Below are positions 8,912-16,858 of a stretch of DNA of 34,452 nucleotides, piece by piece. Within the stretch, counting starts at the first letter, position 1; every line of letters starts with the position of its first letter. The position numbers and the translations under genes were made by a program. The notes beneath the pieces were generated by a model. The model did no database searches. It was not told the DNA's origin and was given only the letters and a program-made list of their open reading frames with translations. This DNA is from an uncultured Blastocatellia bacterium. Its GTDB lineage: Bacteria; Acidobacteriota; Blastocatellia; Chloracidobacteriales; Chloracidobacteriaceae. Where the stretch lies: NCBI GenBank assembly GCA_937934745.1, contig CALGZC010000048.1:1-34452 (forward strand), written 5' to 3'.

Positions 8912-9138
8912 CCCCCGTTAGAAAAAATTCGCGTACAATTCGCGCCGACTGCGCTGACAAACGGCGAAGCGGCGATTGTGCCGGCCTGGCGCCGCTTCGG
9001 CAAGTCGCCTTGACCGGAACAAGTTGAAGGCAACCACCGGCCGCTCGCTGAAATGGCCGGGTTACGGCATGCTACAGACCTGCCGCTGACAGAGGCTTTG
9101 GCCGCTGGCAAGCCTACTTCTCAAGATGGGGTGTGGTT

Positions 9139-9369
9139 ATGATGTCTGAAACGTCTTTGGTCGCCGTTGTAGTCGGACTGACGGACGGCCACCGTGAGCG
9201 AATGGCTGAGGTGGTTGCCGCGCTTGAGTCTGCCGGATTGACGGTGCAGCGCCGATTGGCGACACTGGGCCAAATCACCGGATATGTATCTCGTGACCGG
9301 CTTGCCGACCTGGAAAGCGTGACGGGTGTGGCCTATGTTGAACCATCCGGCGACTATCGCGCATGGTAA
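9139..9369 (+). CDS. Small ferredoxin-like (inhibitor I9-like) protein, function unknown
   Basis: A 76-residue protein with the pattern beta (SLVAVVVGL), helix (HRERMAEVVAALESAGL), beta (TVQRRL), beta (GQITGYV), helix (RDRLADLESVTG), beta (VAYVEPSGDYRAW). This resembles the compact ferredoxin-like fold of subtilisin propeptides/I9 inhibitors; the ending VTGVAYVEP is typical of that fold. There is no signal peptide and no neighbouring subtilase. A GGGG ribosome-binding site lies 7 bases upstream of the ATG at 9139; the next ATG at 9142 or a GTG at 9133 are alternatives. It precedes the DHH gene by 42 bases on the same strand. The fold assignment is inference from pattern; the function is unknown. 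Confidence 0.65.
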   Translation: MMSETSLVAVVVGLTDGHRERMAEVVAALESAGLTVQRRLATLGQITGYVSRDRLADLESVTGVAYVEPSGDYRAW

Positions 9370-9411
9370 TGCGGGTTGGGAGCTGATCGATCAGAGTCTG
9401 GTGTCGCTTGC

Positions 9412-10365
9412 ATGACGGTCAAGATCTTCTATCACGACCACTGCTTCGACGGTGCCTGTTCAGCCGCGGTGTTTGCCTGTTTTTACCGGCGCGCTTTTGA
9501 CGCGCGTGCGCAGTTTCGTTACGCCGGCCTCATGCACCGTCCGGGTGGGAGTTTTGGCGAAATCCACTTTGATGCCGACGAGCACGTCATCCTCGACTTC
9601 AAGTTTCATCCGAGTGAAAAGGTGACGTGGTGGTTTGATCACCACCAGAGTGCCTTTCTCACCGTTGTGGACGAAGCTTTGTTTCGGGCCGACACAAGTG
9701 GGAAAAAGTTTTTTGACCCAACCTACAAGTCCTGCACAAAGCTGATTGCCGATGTGGCGCGTGACCGCTTTGGAGTGGAACTGCCGGAGTTGGCCGAACT
9801 CATCTACTGGGCGGACATCGTGGACGGGGCGCAGTACCCCGACGCTGAAACGGCAGTCAATCTGACGGCGCCGGCTATGCAGCTGACACTCGTCCTTGAA
9901 GGCTCGAAAGACCATCGGCTGCGGCAGGACATTGTCCGTGCGCTCCAGGAACGATCGCTCGCCGAAGTTGCCACGGCGCCGGAGGTACAGTCGGCCTTTG
10001 CGCCCATTCGTGCGCGTCATGAGCGGGCGATTGAAATCTTCCGCAAAGTTGGTGAGTGCCAGGACGGCGTCGTGTTCTTTGATCTCACCGACCACGATAT
10101 TGAGGGCTACAACAAGTTCATTGCTTACTGGCTCTATCCACAGGCGCGGTACAGTGTCAGTGTCAGCCGCGGCACCTATCGGTCCAAGGTTTCGGTCGGC
10201 TACAACCCCTGGAGTGGGCGTCCCCGTGAGCACAACATCGCCAGCCTGTGCGAGCGTTACGGCGGCGGCGGTCACGCCGTGGTCGGCGCGGTGTCACTGC
10301 CCCCAAACGAACTGGACCGCGCCAAAGTGATTGCACGGGAGATTGCCGCAGCGCTCCGAAATTGA
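9412..10365 (+). CDS. DHH-family phosphoesterase
   Basis: A 317-residue protein with the DHH phosphoesterase layout. The N-terminal metal-binding motif is HDHCFDG (residues 8-14), followed by VILDFKF and the family-defining DHH in WWFDHHQSAF (residues 76-78). A conserved aspartate follows in IYWADIVDG. The C-terminal DHHA1-like subdomain ends with CERYGGGGHAVVGAV, where GGGGH (near residue 285) is the substrate-binding glycine-rich motif. Relatives hydrolyse short oligoribonucleotides, pAp, cyclic dinucleotides or polyphosphate; the substrate cannot be assigned here. The start at ATG 9412 is chosen because the motif-bearing region begins immediately (MTVKIFYHDH); a TTG at 9376 would add 12 atypical residues. 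It is 21 bases upstream of the NAD(P)HX repair gene, so probably co-transcribed with it. Confidence 0.85.
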   Translation: MTVKIFYHDHCFDGACSAAVFACFYRRAFDARAQFRYAGLMHRPGGSFGEIHFDADEHVILDFKFHPSEKVTWWFDHHQSAFLTVVDEALFRADTSGKKFFDPTYKSCTKLIADVARDRFGVELPELAELIYWADIVDGAQYPDAETAVNLTAPAMQLTLVLEGSKDHRLRQDIVRALQERSLAEVATAPEVQSAFAPIRARHERAIEIFRKVGECQDGVVFFDLTDHDIEGYNKFIAYWLYPQARYSVSVSRGTYRSKVSVGYNPWSGRPREHNIASLCERYGGGGHAVVGAVSLPPNELDRAKVIAREIAAALRN

Positions 10366-10386
10366 ACACCAATCTGTGATGTCGTC

Positions 10387-11991
10387 ATGCAGCCGATTTT
10401 GTCCACCGCCCACATGGCCGCAGTTGATCGCCTGACAAGCGAGCAGTACGGCGTTCCTAGTCTGTTGCTGATGGAAAATGCTGCTGTTGGGGCGACTCTG
10501 GCCATTGAGCAACATTTTGGCCCGGTTCGCCGGCAGCATGTCCGAATCTTCTGCGGCAAAGGCAACAACGGCGGCGACGGCGCAGCCGTGGCGCGGCAGC
10601 TCTGGATGCGCGGTGCGCAGGTTGAAGTCTTGCTCTTTGGCAAGCGGGAAACCGCCCGTGGTGATGCGCGCGTCAATTTCGACATTGTTACTCGGCTGGC
10701 GCAAGCGTCATCGCGGATTCGCCTGATTGAAGTGCAGAGCGAGACGGAGTTCACTTCAGTGATTGCCAACAGCACCTCGCGCTTCACCCTCCACGTGGAT
10801 GCCTTATTTGGGACGGGCCTGGCGCGTGGCCTAGAAGGGATGTTTGTCAAGGTTGTCGAATACATCAACAGTACTCGTCAGTATATTCCAGTCTGTGCTC
10901 TCGACCTGCCATCTGGACTGGCGGCCGATAGCCCACATCCAATTGGAACGCACGTCATCGCCGACCTAACGGTGAGTTTCACGGCACCAAAAATTGCCAA
11001 CATCCTGACACCCGCCAAACACGCCAATGGTAAGCTCCACGTTGTCAATATCGGTTCACCGACGATTCTGATTCGCACCACAGAGCATCACCGGGCAACG
11101 CTGTATCAGGTAACCGCGGACGATGTGGACGACTACCTGAACCGGACGCGGCGGAGTCCTGACACACACAAAGGCCAGGTCGGCCACGTGCTCCTCATTG
11201 CCGGTTCGCGCGGCAAAACAGGTGCTGCCGCGCTGGCCGGCGAAGGTGTACTGCGGGCCGGCGCGGGCTTGCTCACCATTGCCTGCCCGGCCGGCGCGCA
11301 GGCGTTACTGGTAAGCCAGTGTATGCCGGAAGCGATGACGCTCGGCCTGCCGGACGATACCCAGGGGGAGCTTACCGAGGAGGGCGTGCGCGCTGCCTTG
11401 ACGGCCGCCAACGAGCACACCGTCTGCGCTATCGGGCCGGGCCTGGGCACCGGAGCGGCGACCCGCCGCTTGGTGCAGTGGATTGTCGAGGCGGGAACGT
11501 CGCCGACCGTTCTCGATGCCGACGCACTCAATTGCTTGTCCCCCTGGCAGACCGGCCGGGGAACGCCGGCTCGCCCGCTGATCCTGACACCGCATCCGGG
11601 CGAAATGGCGCGGCTGATGGGTACGTCTGTCGCCGACGTTCTGGCGGACCGAATAGGTGCGGCGCGGCGTTTGGCGACGACCAACCACTTGTATGTTGTT
11701 CTCAAAGGCCATAACACGCTCATTGCCACGCCGGAAGGCGACGTGTACATCAATCCGACCGGCAACGCCGGCATGGCGACCGGCGGCAGCGGCGACGTGC
11801 TAACCGGCATCCTCGCCGGACTGTTAGCGCAAACGCCCCACCTGCCCCTGGAAGCGACGCTGGTAGCCGTGTACCTGCACGGCCAGGCCGGCGACCTGGC
11901 TAACGTGGCGCTGGGCGAACGGTCACTGGTTGCTTCCGACATCCTCCGCTTCTTACCCCAAGCATTGACGTCCCATGCGCCATCCCGATGA
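10387..11991 (+). CDS. nnr: Bifunctional NAD(P)H-hydrate epimerase / ADP-dependent NAD(P)H-hydrate dehydratase
   Basis: This enzyme repairs hydrated NADH and NADPH. The N-terminal YjeF epimerase half has LLMENAA (from residue 27), CGKGNNGGDGAAVAR (56-70), DALFGTGLARG and LDLPSGL, followed by the metal-site region TVSFTAPK. The C-terminal ribokinase-like dehydratase half starts near residue 255 with GHVLLIAGSRGKTGAA, then AIGPGLGTG, LDADALN, LTPHPGEMARLMG, VLKGHNTLIA and the catalytic NAGMATGGSGDVLTG (about residues 459-473). The length of 534 residues is normal for the fused form. The ATG at 10387 is 21 bases after the DHH gene. Both halves look intact. Confidence 0.95.
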   Translation: MQPILSTAHMAAVDRLTSEQYGVPSLLLMENAAVGATLAIEQHFGPVRRQHVRIFCGKGNNGGDGAAVARQLWMRGAQVEVLLFGKRETARGDARVNFDIVTRLAQASSRIRLIEVQSETEFTSVIANSTSRFTLHVDALFGTGLARGLEGMFVKVVEYINSTRQYIPVCALDLPSGLAADSPHPIGTHVIADLTVSFTAPKIANILTPAKHANGKLHVVNIGSPTILIRTTEHHRATLYQVTADDVDDYLNRTRRSPDTHKGQVGHVLLIAGSRGKTGAAALAGEGVLRAGAGLLTIACPAGAQALLVSQCMPEAMTLGLPDDTQGELTEEGVRAALTAANEHTVCAIGPGLGTGAATRRLVQWIVEAGTSPTVLDADALNCLSPWQTGRGTPARPLILTPHPGEMARLMGTSVADVLADRIGAARRLATTNHLYVVLKGHNTLIATPEGDVYINPTGNAGMATGGSGDVLTGILAGLLAQTPHLPLEATLVAVYLHGQAGDLANVALGERSLVASDILRFLPQALTSHAPSR

Positions 11992-12328
11992 TAACCCGGT
12001 GGGGACGGGCGCGATTGTGAAACGTCCAGGCTCCAGTGTGCGTGTTGTCCTTACCGTTTGGCTTGCGTCACGTCGGTTGTTAGCCCTGCTCCGTCTCTTG
12101 CGTAGAAGTCTTGTGTAGAAGGTGCCGGCCCCGATGTCCCCGGCCGGATTTTCTCAAAGTCCGTAAGGTGGAAGCCACCGGACCTGTTTGATGCCAAATG
12201 TTTGACGCCGGGATTGACGCGCACAGGGCGCTGCCGGCCGACTGTAGAACCGTAAGGATGCCAGCCTTCACCCGTGGCCGGTCAGAGAGAACCATTCCAC
12301 CCTGCACGCTCATGATGGGCGGCTTTTC
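11992..12328. other. Non-coding stretch downstream of the NAD(P)HX repair gene
   Basis: I see no convincing gene in these 337 bases. A minus-strand open frame (12080-12334) lacks a ribosome-binding site and has no recognisable features. The main structural element is the hairpin at 12125-12147. Confidence 0.5.
12125..12152 (+). terminator. Candidate terminator hairpin after the NAD(P)HX repair gene
   Basis: CCGGCC (12125-12130) and GGCCGG (12142-12147) can pair around an 11-base loop and are followed by ATTTT. The stem is short and the T-run is only four long. Its position, about 135 bases after the stop codon on the same strand, fits transcript termination. Confidence 0.4.
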
Positions 12329-12924
12329 ATGCACTTTTCAGGCACATTGAGCCTCTTGAAGGCAAAGGCCACGTCTTTTGCACACGTTGACAGCAAGGGG
12401 ACGTCCGCCACAGAAGCCGAACGGCTCTTAGCTAGGTTGGCCGAAACACAGAAGAGTTTGGCGTCCTACCGCGCCGCCGTGCAGCCGACCGCATCGGATT
12501 TCGCTTGCCCGATGTGGAGGTTATGGTCCGCGTCAAAAACAAGACGCGCCTGGCCGTTACGCTCAAACCGCCGACAGCAAATGGCGCGCGTTGATGGGTG
12601 GTCTACCTACGCAACCGGGGATGCCGAAGCGTTATGTGCCACGGTCATTGCCGGGTAAGGCGAAGTTGACGGGAAGACTGTGGCCGTCACGTGCGTGGCC
12701 GGGCAGCAGAGCCGGCAGCAAACGCGGCACCGGCCCCGAACAACCGGCGATGTACGCTAGGGTTTACCGGCGGCACAGCAGGGGGCAGGCACCTACTTCC
12801 GTTGTTCACCGACTTCCCCGACGTGCTTTTCAGGGTAGGCCATGTGGCGCGGCTACCTGCGCTTGCGGGTTTGAGAACGCCTCAACCCGCCGGTCGTCCA
12901 AGTGGACGGATCCCCGTGCTTTAG
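12329..12924 (+). pseudogene. Possible decayed gene, unrecognised
   Basis: The plus strand reads like protein in pieces that jump frame. It opens with ATG 12329 and a helical stretch (ATEAERLLARLAETQKSLAS). A piece one frame over, ending at stop 12592-12594, contains LPDVEVMVRVKNKTRLAVTL. The first frame then resumes (VDGWSTYATGDAEALCATVIAG), is cut by an in-frame TAA at 12656-12658, and continues as GEVDGKTVAVTCVAG. Another frame at 12691-12924 has LFTDFPDVLFRVGH. This pattern suggests a gene broken by several indels and a stop, possibly encoding a beta-rich (Ig-like) protein. I do not recognise the family. It could also be chance in GC-rich DNA, so confidence is low. Confidence 0.35.
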
Positions 12925-12930
12925 TCGGCG

Positions 12931-13791
12931 TCAGGAGTGCATAAACAGCCGCTTGCTCAGGTAGGTCTGCCGGTAGTCTTCTCCAGAGATCTGAATGGTT
13001 TTGCACATTTCGTAGAGCCGGGAGCGGAGGCGCACACCGATCCGCTCCTCAAGGGTTTCATCATACCGTTCGGTCGGCTGATCGAGGTAATTGGACGTAA
13101 TAATGGTTGCCTTCTGCTCGTTGTAGCGCGTGTTGAGAATGTGCGTGATGGTGTCGCGCACCCACTCTGTGGCCTTGCCGGCGCCGAGTTCGTCCAGAAC
13201 CAGGACATCAACGTCATACACCGGACGCAGGACGGCGTATTCCGTGGTTTGTGTCTGCGGGTTGTAGGTTTCCTGGATCGCTTTGAGCAAATCACGGAAG
13301 TCGTAGAACAGACATGGCACACGCTTCGTTTTCATCAGCGCATTCGCCGTTGCCACCGCCAAGTGCGTTTTACCAACGCCGCACGGGCCGAGGAAGAGCA
13401 GTCCCAAGCCACGCTCGACCGGATATTCCTTGACATAGCGGCGACAGGCCAGATGGGCCGTGACCAGCGACGGATGTGGCTCGCCGCCGGGGTTGACGCG
13501 GAAGTTGTCAAAGCTGCTCTCACGGTAGCGTGCGGGAATGCGCGCGCGTTCGATGAGGCTCTCGACGCTGCCACGACACTTCGTGCAGCGCCGCGAGCGC
13601 CGCCCAACCGGATCGTACTCAAAGCCGGTGCCGTAGCAAACCGGGCACAGGTCCGGTGATGAGGCAGAGGGCAGTACGCGTCGTGGAAGCGAATCAGGGA
13701 GCGCCATTGTTGCGCGACCAAACACCCGGTGCATCTGCTGCGGGTGGTGTGCTGAAGGGTGAACCCGGTTGAAGTTACTATGAGTTTTCAC
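12931..13791 (-). CDS. DnaC/DnaI-like AAA+ ATPase (helicase-loader family) with N-terminal Cys4 motif
   Basis: A 286-residue protein. A likely zinc-binding motif, CPVC near residues 49-52 and CTKC near 69-72, precedes an AAA+ domain. The AAA+ part has Walker [12 protein letters not shown] (near residue 135), Walker [11 protein letters not shown], a sensor-1-like IITSNY and an arginine-rich C-terminal part ([20 protein letters not shown]). This is the pattern of DnaC, DnaI and IstB ATPases. No IS21 transposase gene or terminal repeats lie nearby, so a chromosomal helicase loader is more likely than a transposition helper. The GTG at 13791 gives the longest form; ATGs near residues 20 and 29 are alternatives and none has a good ribosome-binding site. 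It lies 41 bases after the NAD kinase gene, probably in the same operon. Confidence 0.82.
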   Translation of the reverse strand: MKTHSNFNRVHPSAHHPQQMHRVFGRATMALPDSLPRRVLPSASSPDLCPVCYGTGFEYDPVGRRSRRCTKCRGSVESLIERARIPARYRESSFDNFRVNPGGEPHPSLVTAHLACRRYVKEYPVERGLGLLFLGPCGVGKTHLAVATANALMKTKRVPCLFYDFRDLLKAIQETYNPQTQTTEYAVLRPVYDVDVLVLDELGAGKATEWVRDTITHILNTRYNEQKATIITSNYLDQPTERYDETLEERIGVRLRSRLYEMCKTIQISGEDYRQTYLSKRLFMHS

Positions 13792-13832
13792 GGGCGATTG
13801 AAAAAATCAAGCCGGTTCCTGTGTCTCTCTCA

Positions 13833-14714
13833 TTAACTATTGCCCCATTTGAGTTTATCGCGCAGAAGACGGAAGTAATCCTTGTCGGCCGGCTCGATCA
13901 GCTTAAGTACGGAGACGCTCTTGCGAATCAGGACGCGGTCTTCCGGCTCAACTGCACACCCGGTTTGGCCGTCAAAGGTGAGAAAAACATCCTCGACATT
14001 GAAGGCGCCGCGCTCGGGACTGAGCCGTAGTTCAATTTCACTCGTGTCGGGAACAACCAGCGGGCGGTTTGTGAGCGTGTGCGGACAGATCGGTGTCAGA
14101 ACAATCGCCTGCATCGCCGGGTGAATAATCGGCCCGCCGGCCGAGAGCGAGTAGGCCGTCGAACCCGTCGGTGTGGCAATGATCAGTCCGTCGGCGTGAA
14201 ACGTAGAAACAAACTGCCCTCCGATCCGGCACTCAATCGGCACCAGTCGCGCCAGCATACTCTTGGTAAGCACACAGTCGTTGACGGCCTGCGCTGTCAG
14301 TAACGTCAATCCGGCCCGCTCGACCGTCGCCTCCAGCTTCATGCGGATATCGAGCCGCAGATCACCGGTAAAGACCCGCTCCAGGGCGGCATAGGCCGTT
14401 TCCGGCGTGTACTCCGTCAAGTACCCCAGGTAACCATAGTTGACACCCAAAACGGGAACATCGCGCCCACCGAGTAAACGGGCAGCATAAATCATCGTGC
14501 CGTCGCCGCCGATGACGATGACCAACTGCACTTGCTGTGCCAACTCGGCTGAGGGGAGGGCAACCACCGACGGCGGAAGCAGGTGTTCGACTGTCGTTTC
14601 CCCGACCACGCGACAGCCGCGCGCGATGAGCCACGCTGCCAGCTCGGTCAGATACACGGTGATCTTGGTCAAATGCGGCTTAACAATCAGGCCGACCGTT
14701 TCAAACAGGGCCAT
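13833..14714 (-). CDS. nadK: NAD kinase
   Basis: This enzyme phosphorylates NAD to NADP. It has VIVIGGDGTMIYAARLL (GGDGT at residues 69-73, the nucleotide-binding catalytic loop), LGVNYGYLGYLTE, VNDCVLTKS and the FHADGLIIATPTGSTAYSLSAGGPIIHP block (quoted in part: DGLIIATPTGSTAYSLSAGG). These are all hallmarks of NAD kinases. The length is 293 residues from the ATG at 14714. The frame is open to 14846, but that would overlap the upstream kinase gene and add an atypical segment, so the shorter start is preferred. The gene follows the sensor kinase by 55 bases and precedes the DnaC-like gene by 41 bases. Confidence 0.95.
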   Translation of the reverse strand: MALFETVGLIVKPHLTKITVYLTELAAWLIARGCRVVGETTVEHLLPPSVVALPSAELAQQVQLVIVIGGDGTMIYAARLLGGRDVPVLGVNYGYLGYLTEYTPETAYAALERVFTGDLRLDIRMKLEATVERAGLTLLTAQAVNDCVLTKSMLARLVPIECRIGGQFVSTFHADGLIIATPTGSTAYSLSAGGPIIHPAMQAIVLTPICPHTLTNRPLVVPDTSEIELRLSPERGAFNVEDVFLTFDGQTGCAVEPEDRVLIRKSVSVLKLIEPADKDYFRLLRDKLKWGNS

Positions 14715-14769
14715 CGGCAGTAAAGACCTGGGCAAGCAATCATAACGGGCAAGGAGCTGTGAGGGGGCA

Positions 14770-16314
14770 CTAATCAGACGAGGCCAGGGTCGGCTCGTAG
14801 CCTTCGGGCGGTGTCGCCAGCATATCTGACAAATCTGTGGTAACACCGACAGCCGTTGTGGTCGGTAGTGATGGTGGCGTAGTCGCTTGGTTTTCCATCG
14901 GCGGGGTCAGTGGTAAGACGATAGAAAACGCCGTCCCGACACCAACCTGGCTTCGCACTGCAACGTTGCCGCCATGAGCGGCTGCAATGCGCTTGACAAT
15001 GGCCAAGCCCAATCCCGTCCCAAGGTCTTTGTTGCGGTTGCCTGCCTGGTAATAGGCGTCAAACACGTAGGGCAGGTCTTGCGCCGGAATCCCTTCTCCT
15101 GAGTCAACAACGCTGAAGACAACGTAGGGTACGCCTGCATCCACCTGCGTTCCTTCCATCATGCGCGCCTCGAGCCAGATTTGCCCTCCTTCCGGCGTGA
15201 ACTTCACCGCATTCGACATCAGGTTAGACAATGCCCGGTGCAACTTGCCGGCGTCGCCGACAATCGTCGGGAGGTTGTCCTCGCAGCCGTAACTGAATTT
15301 GATGGACTTGCGGCGCGTCACCGGTTCAAATTCTTCACCGACTTGCTCAATGACTTTGGCCACTTCAAGCTGTTCAAGTGTGAGTTGCATCTGGCCGGCT
15401 TCGAGCTTTGAGAAATCAAGCAGCTCGGAAACCAAGGCAATGAGTTTGGTGGCCACTTTGTGTGCGCCTGTCACCAGCGGCAGAATGTCCGACTTCTTTG
15501 GGCGTGGATTGTCCAGCTCCTGTTCGATCAGCTCCATGGTGGAAACAATCGTGCCCAGCGGGGACCGAATGTCGTGCACGATGGCGTTGGTAAACTCCGA
15601 CCGGAGACGCTCCAGTTCGCGCAACTTCTCATTGGCATCCCGAAGCGATTCCGCCTGCATCCGCACCTGAACGTACCGCCCGGCCCGCTTGAGGGCGCCA
15701 CTGATCTGTTCCAGCGCGCGGCGTAAAATCTGCGTCTCCTCGCTGTTGGAAGCATTCTGGAGGGATTGAATTGCCGCCTGGAGTGATTGCATTAGCTCCT
15801 GCCATTTGGCTTGTTCTTCTAGGTCAGCTGCCTCTGCAAAATTCAGCAGGGGCTGCTCGCCGGTCGGACGGATGAAACGCTCAATGCCGTCTGCCACGGC
15901 TGAAAGGTTCGCTATCAGGCGTTGCCGCTCGACGGCCCACCGTTGCCGTTCAAGCATGCGGCGCAGCTTGAGAATGAGTTCTTGATGACGGAAGGGCACG
16001 GCCAGCACTTCATCCGCGCCGGCATGCAGCGCCGACGGCACGTCATCATCACGGGTTGCCATCGGACTCAGAATGATCACCGGCAGGTTGCGCAGGTTGG
16101 TTTGGCTGCGCACCCACTGGGTCAGGTCCAGGCAATTTTGGTGGCGCAACGCAATTTCGAGAATCAGGGCGTCAAAGGGTTGTGCCTCTAGCCGTGAGCG
16201 TGCGGCATCCCCGGTGTTCACCAGGTCAATCTCGTAGCCACTGCTGGTCAGTAAGGCGCCGACCATGGCGCCTAGGAGTTTGTCATCTGCCGCAATGAGA
16301 ATTCGTTCAAACAT
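14770..16314 (-). CDS. Receiver-like domain fused to histidine kinase; receiver lacks phosphorylation residues
   Basis: A 514-residue soluble protein. The N-terminal receiver-like domain (residues 1-120) keeps the acidic pair (AADD, D10-D11), but the phosphoacceptor position is Glu (FDALILEIAL, E53). The conserved Lys of the usual KPF motif is Val (LAVPF). A coiled linker (about 125-235) leads to the HisKA domain with NAIVHDIRSPLGTI, where His is the phosphorylation site. The HATPase domain has the N-box NLMSNAVKFTPEGG, G1 VVDSGEGIP and G2 GTGLGLAIVKRIAAAHGG. A Thr/Pro-rich tail ends the protein. There are no membrane helices. The ATG at 16314 has GGTGA upstream; a GTG at 16323 is an alternative. 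No partner regulator is in the window. The kinase core looks active; the receiver looks like a fixed or sensory domain. Confidence 0.9.
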   Translation of the reverse strand: MFERILIAADDKLLGAMVGALLTSSGYEIDLVNTGDAARSRLEAQPFDALILEIALRHQNCLDLTQWVRSQTNLRNLPVIILSPMATRDDDVPSALHAGADEVLAVPFRHQELILKLRRMLERQRWAVERQRLIANLSAVADGIERFIRPTGEQPLLNFAEAADLEEQAKWQELMQSLQAAIQSLQNASNSEETQILRRALEQISGALKRAGRYVQVRMQAESLRDANEKLRELERLRSEFTNAIVHDIRSPLGTIVSTMELIEQELDNPRPKKSDILPLVTGAHKVATKLIALVSELLDFSKLEAGQMQLTLEQLEVAKVIEQVGEEFEPVTRRKSIKFSYGCEDNLPTIVGDAGKLHRALSNLMSNAVKFTPEGGQIWLEARMMEGTQVDAGVPYVVFSVVDSGEGIPAQDLPYVFDAYYQAGNRNKDLGTGLGLAIVKRIAAAHGGNVAVRSQVGVGTAFSIVLPLTPPMENQATTPPSLPTTTAVGVTTDLSDMLATPPEGYEPTLASSD

Positions 16315-16608
16315 GGTTTTCACCGGCAGAGGCTTTCACGTGTATCAACGTCCTCACCGTTGCAGGAAAACTGCCAGATTGTCCCTGAGTTAAACTAGGG
16401 CCGGCTACTGTGCCCGCCGTGTGGAATGGGTGCCGAATCAAAGACAGGCTAGGAACCATCGTGATCAATGTCAAGGTGGGGTCTACTACCCGGCCTTGCA
16501 ATTTGTCGTCGCCTGCGCCAATTTCAGTCCGCTTTGCGCCGACGTCCGCAGGTCACTGCATGCCACGCAGCTCACTGCACGCCACGGATGTCAACCCAAA
16601 ACTGCTAT

Positions 16609-16685
16609 GGCGGCGTAGCTCAGCTGGTTAGAGCGACGGATTCATAACCCGTAGGTCTCCGGTTCGATCCCGGACGCCGCTACCA
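16609..16685 (+). tRNA. tRNA-Met (CAT anticodon), probably elongator
   Basis: The cloverleaf can be drawn by eye. It has a 7-bp acceptor stem GGCGGCG/CGCCGCT, D arm GCTC-AGCTGGTTA-GAGC, anticodon loop TTCATAA with CAT, T arm TCCGG-TTCGATC-CCGGA, discriminator A and an encoded CCA. Position 1-72 is a G-U pair and the last anticodon-stem pair is A-C. The anticodon stem lacks the three G-C pairs of an initiator. An isoleucine tRNA with a modified CAT anticodon cannot be fully excluded. Confidence 0.92.
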
Positions 16686-16707
16686 CTTTATGCTATCAGG
16701 GCGCTGC

Positions 16708-16737
16708 GCCTACCGGTAACGGTAGGCATTGCTTTTT
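16708..16737 (+). terminator. Rho-independent terminator after tRNA-Met
   Basis: A perfect 8-bp stem, GCCTACCG and CGGTAGGC, closes a GTAA tetraloop and is followed by ATTGCTTTTT. It lies 22 bases after the tRNA CCA end and separates the tRNA transcript from fumarase. Confidence 0.8.
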
Positions 16738-16784
16738 CATCGGCTTCCTCTGAGCGACCTCCCTTGTCGGCAATCGCCTTTCGA

Positions 16785-16814
16785 TTGAAAGGGCCCAACG
16801 CTGCCGAGCATACT
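16785..16814 (+). promoter_or_regulatory. Candidate sigma-70-type promoter for fumarase
   Basis: TTGAAA (16785-16790) and CATACT (16809-16814) are separated by 18 bases. This gives five of six and four of six matches to the consensus -35 and -10. The site lies after the tRNA terminator and 45 bases before the fumC start codon. Confidence 0.45.
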
Positions 16815-16858
16815 GGCGATTCTGTTCGCTGGATAACTTTTTGTGAAGGAGGCTGATT

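Noticed and set aside
12931-13791. IS21 IstB transposition helper
   Set aside because: No IstA transposase gene, terminal inverted repeats or target duplication is visible, and the protein has an N-terminal Cys4 motif like DnaI-type loaders.
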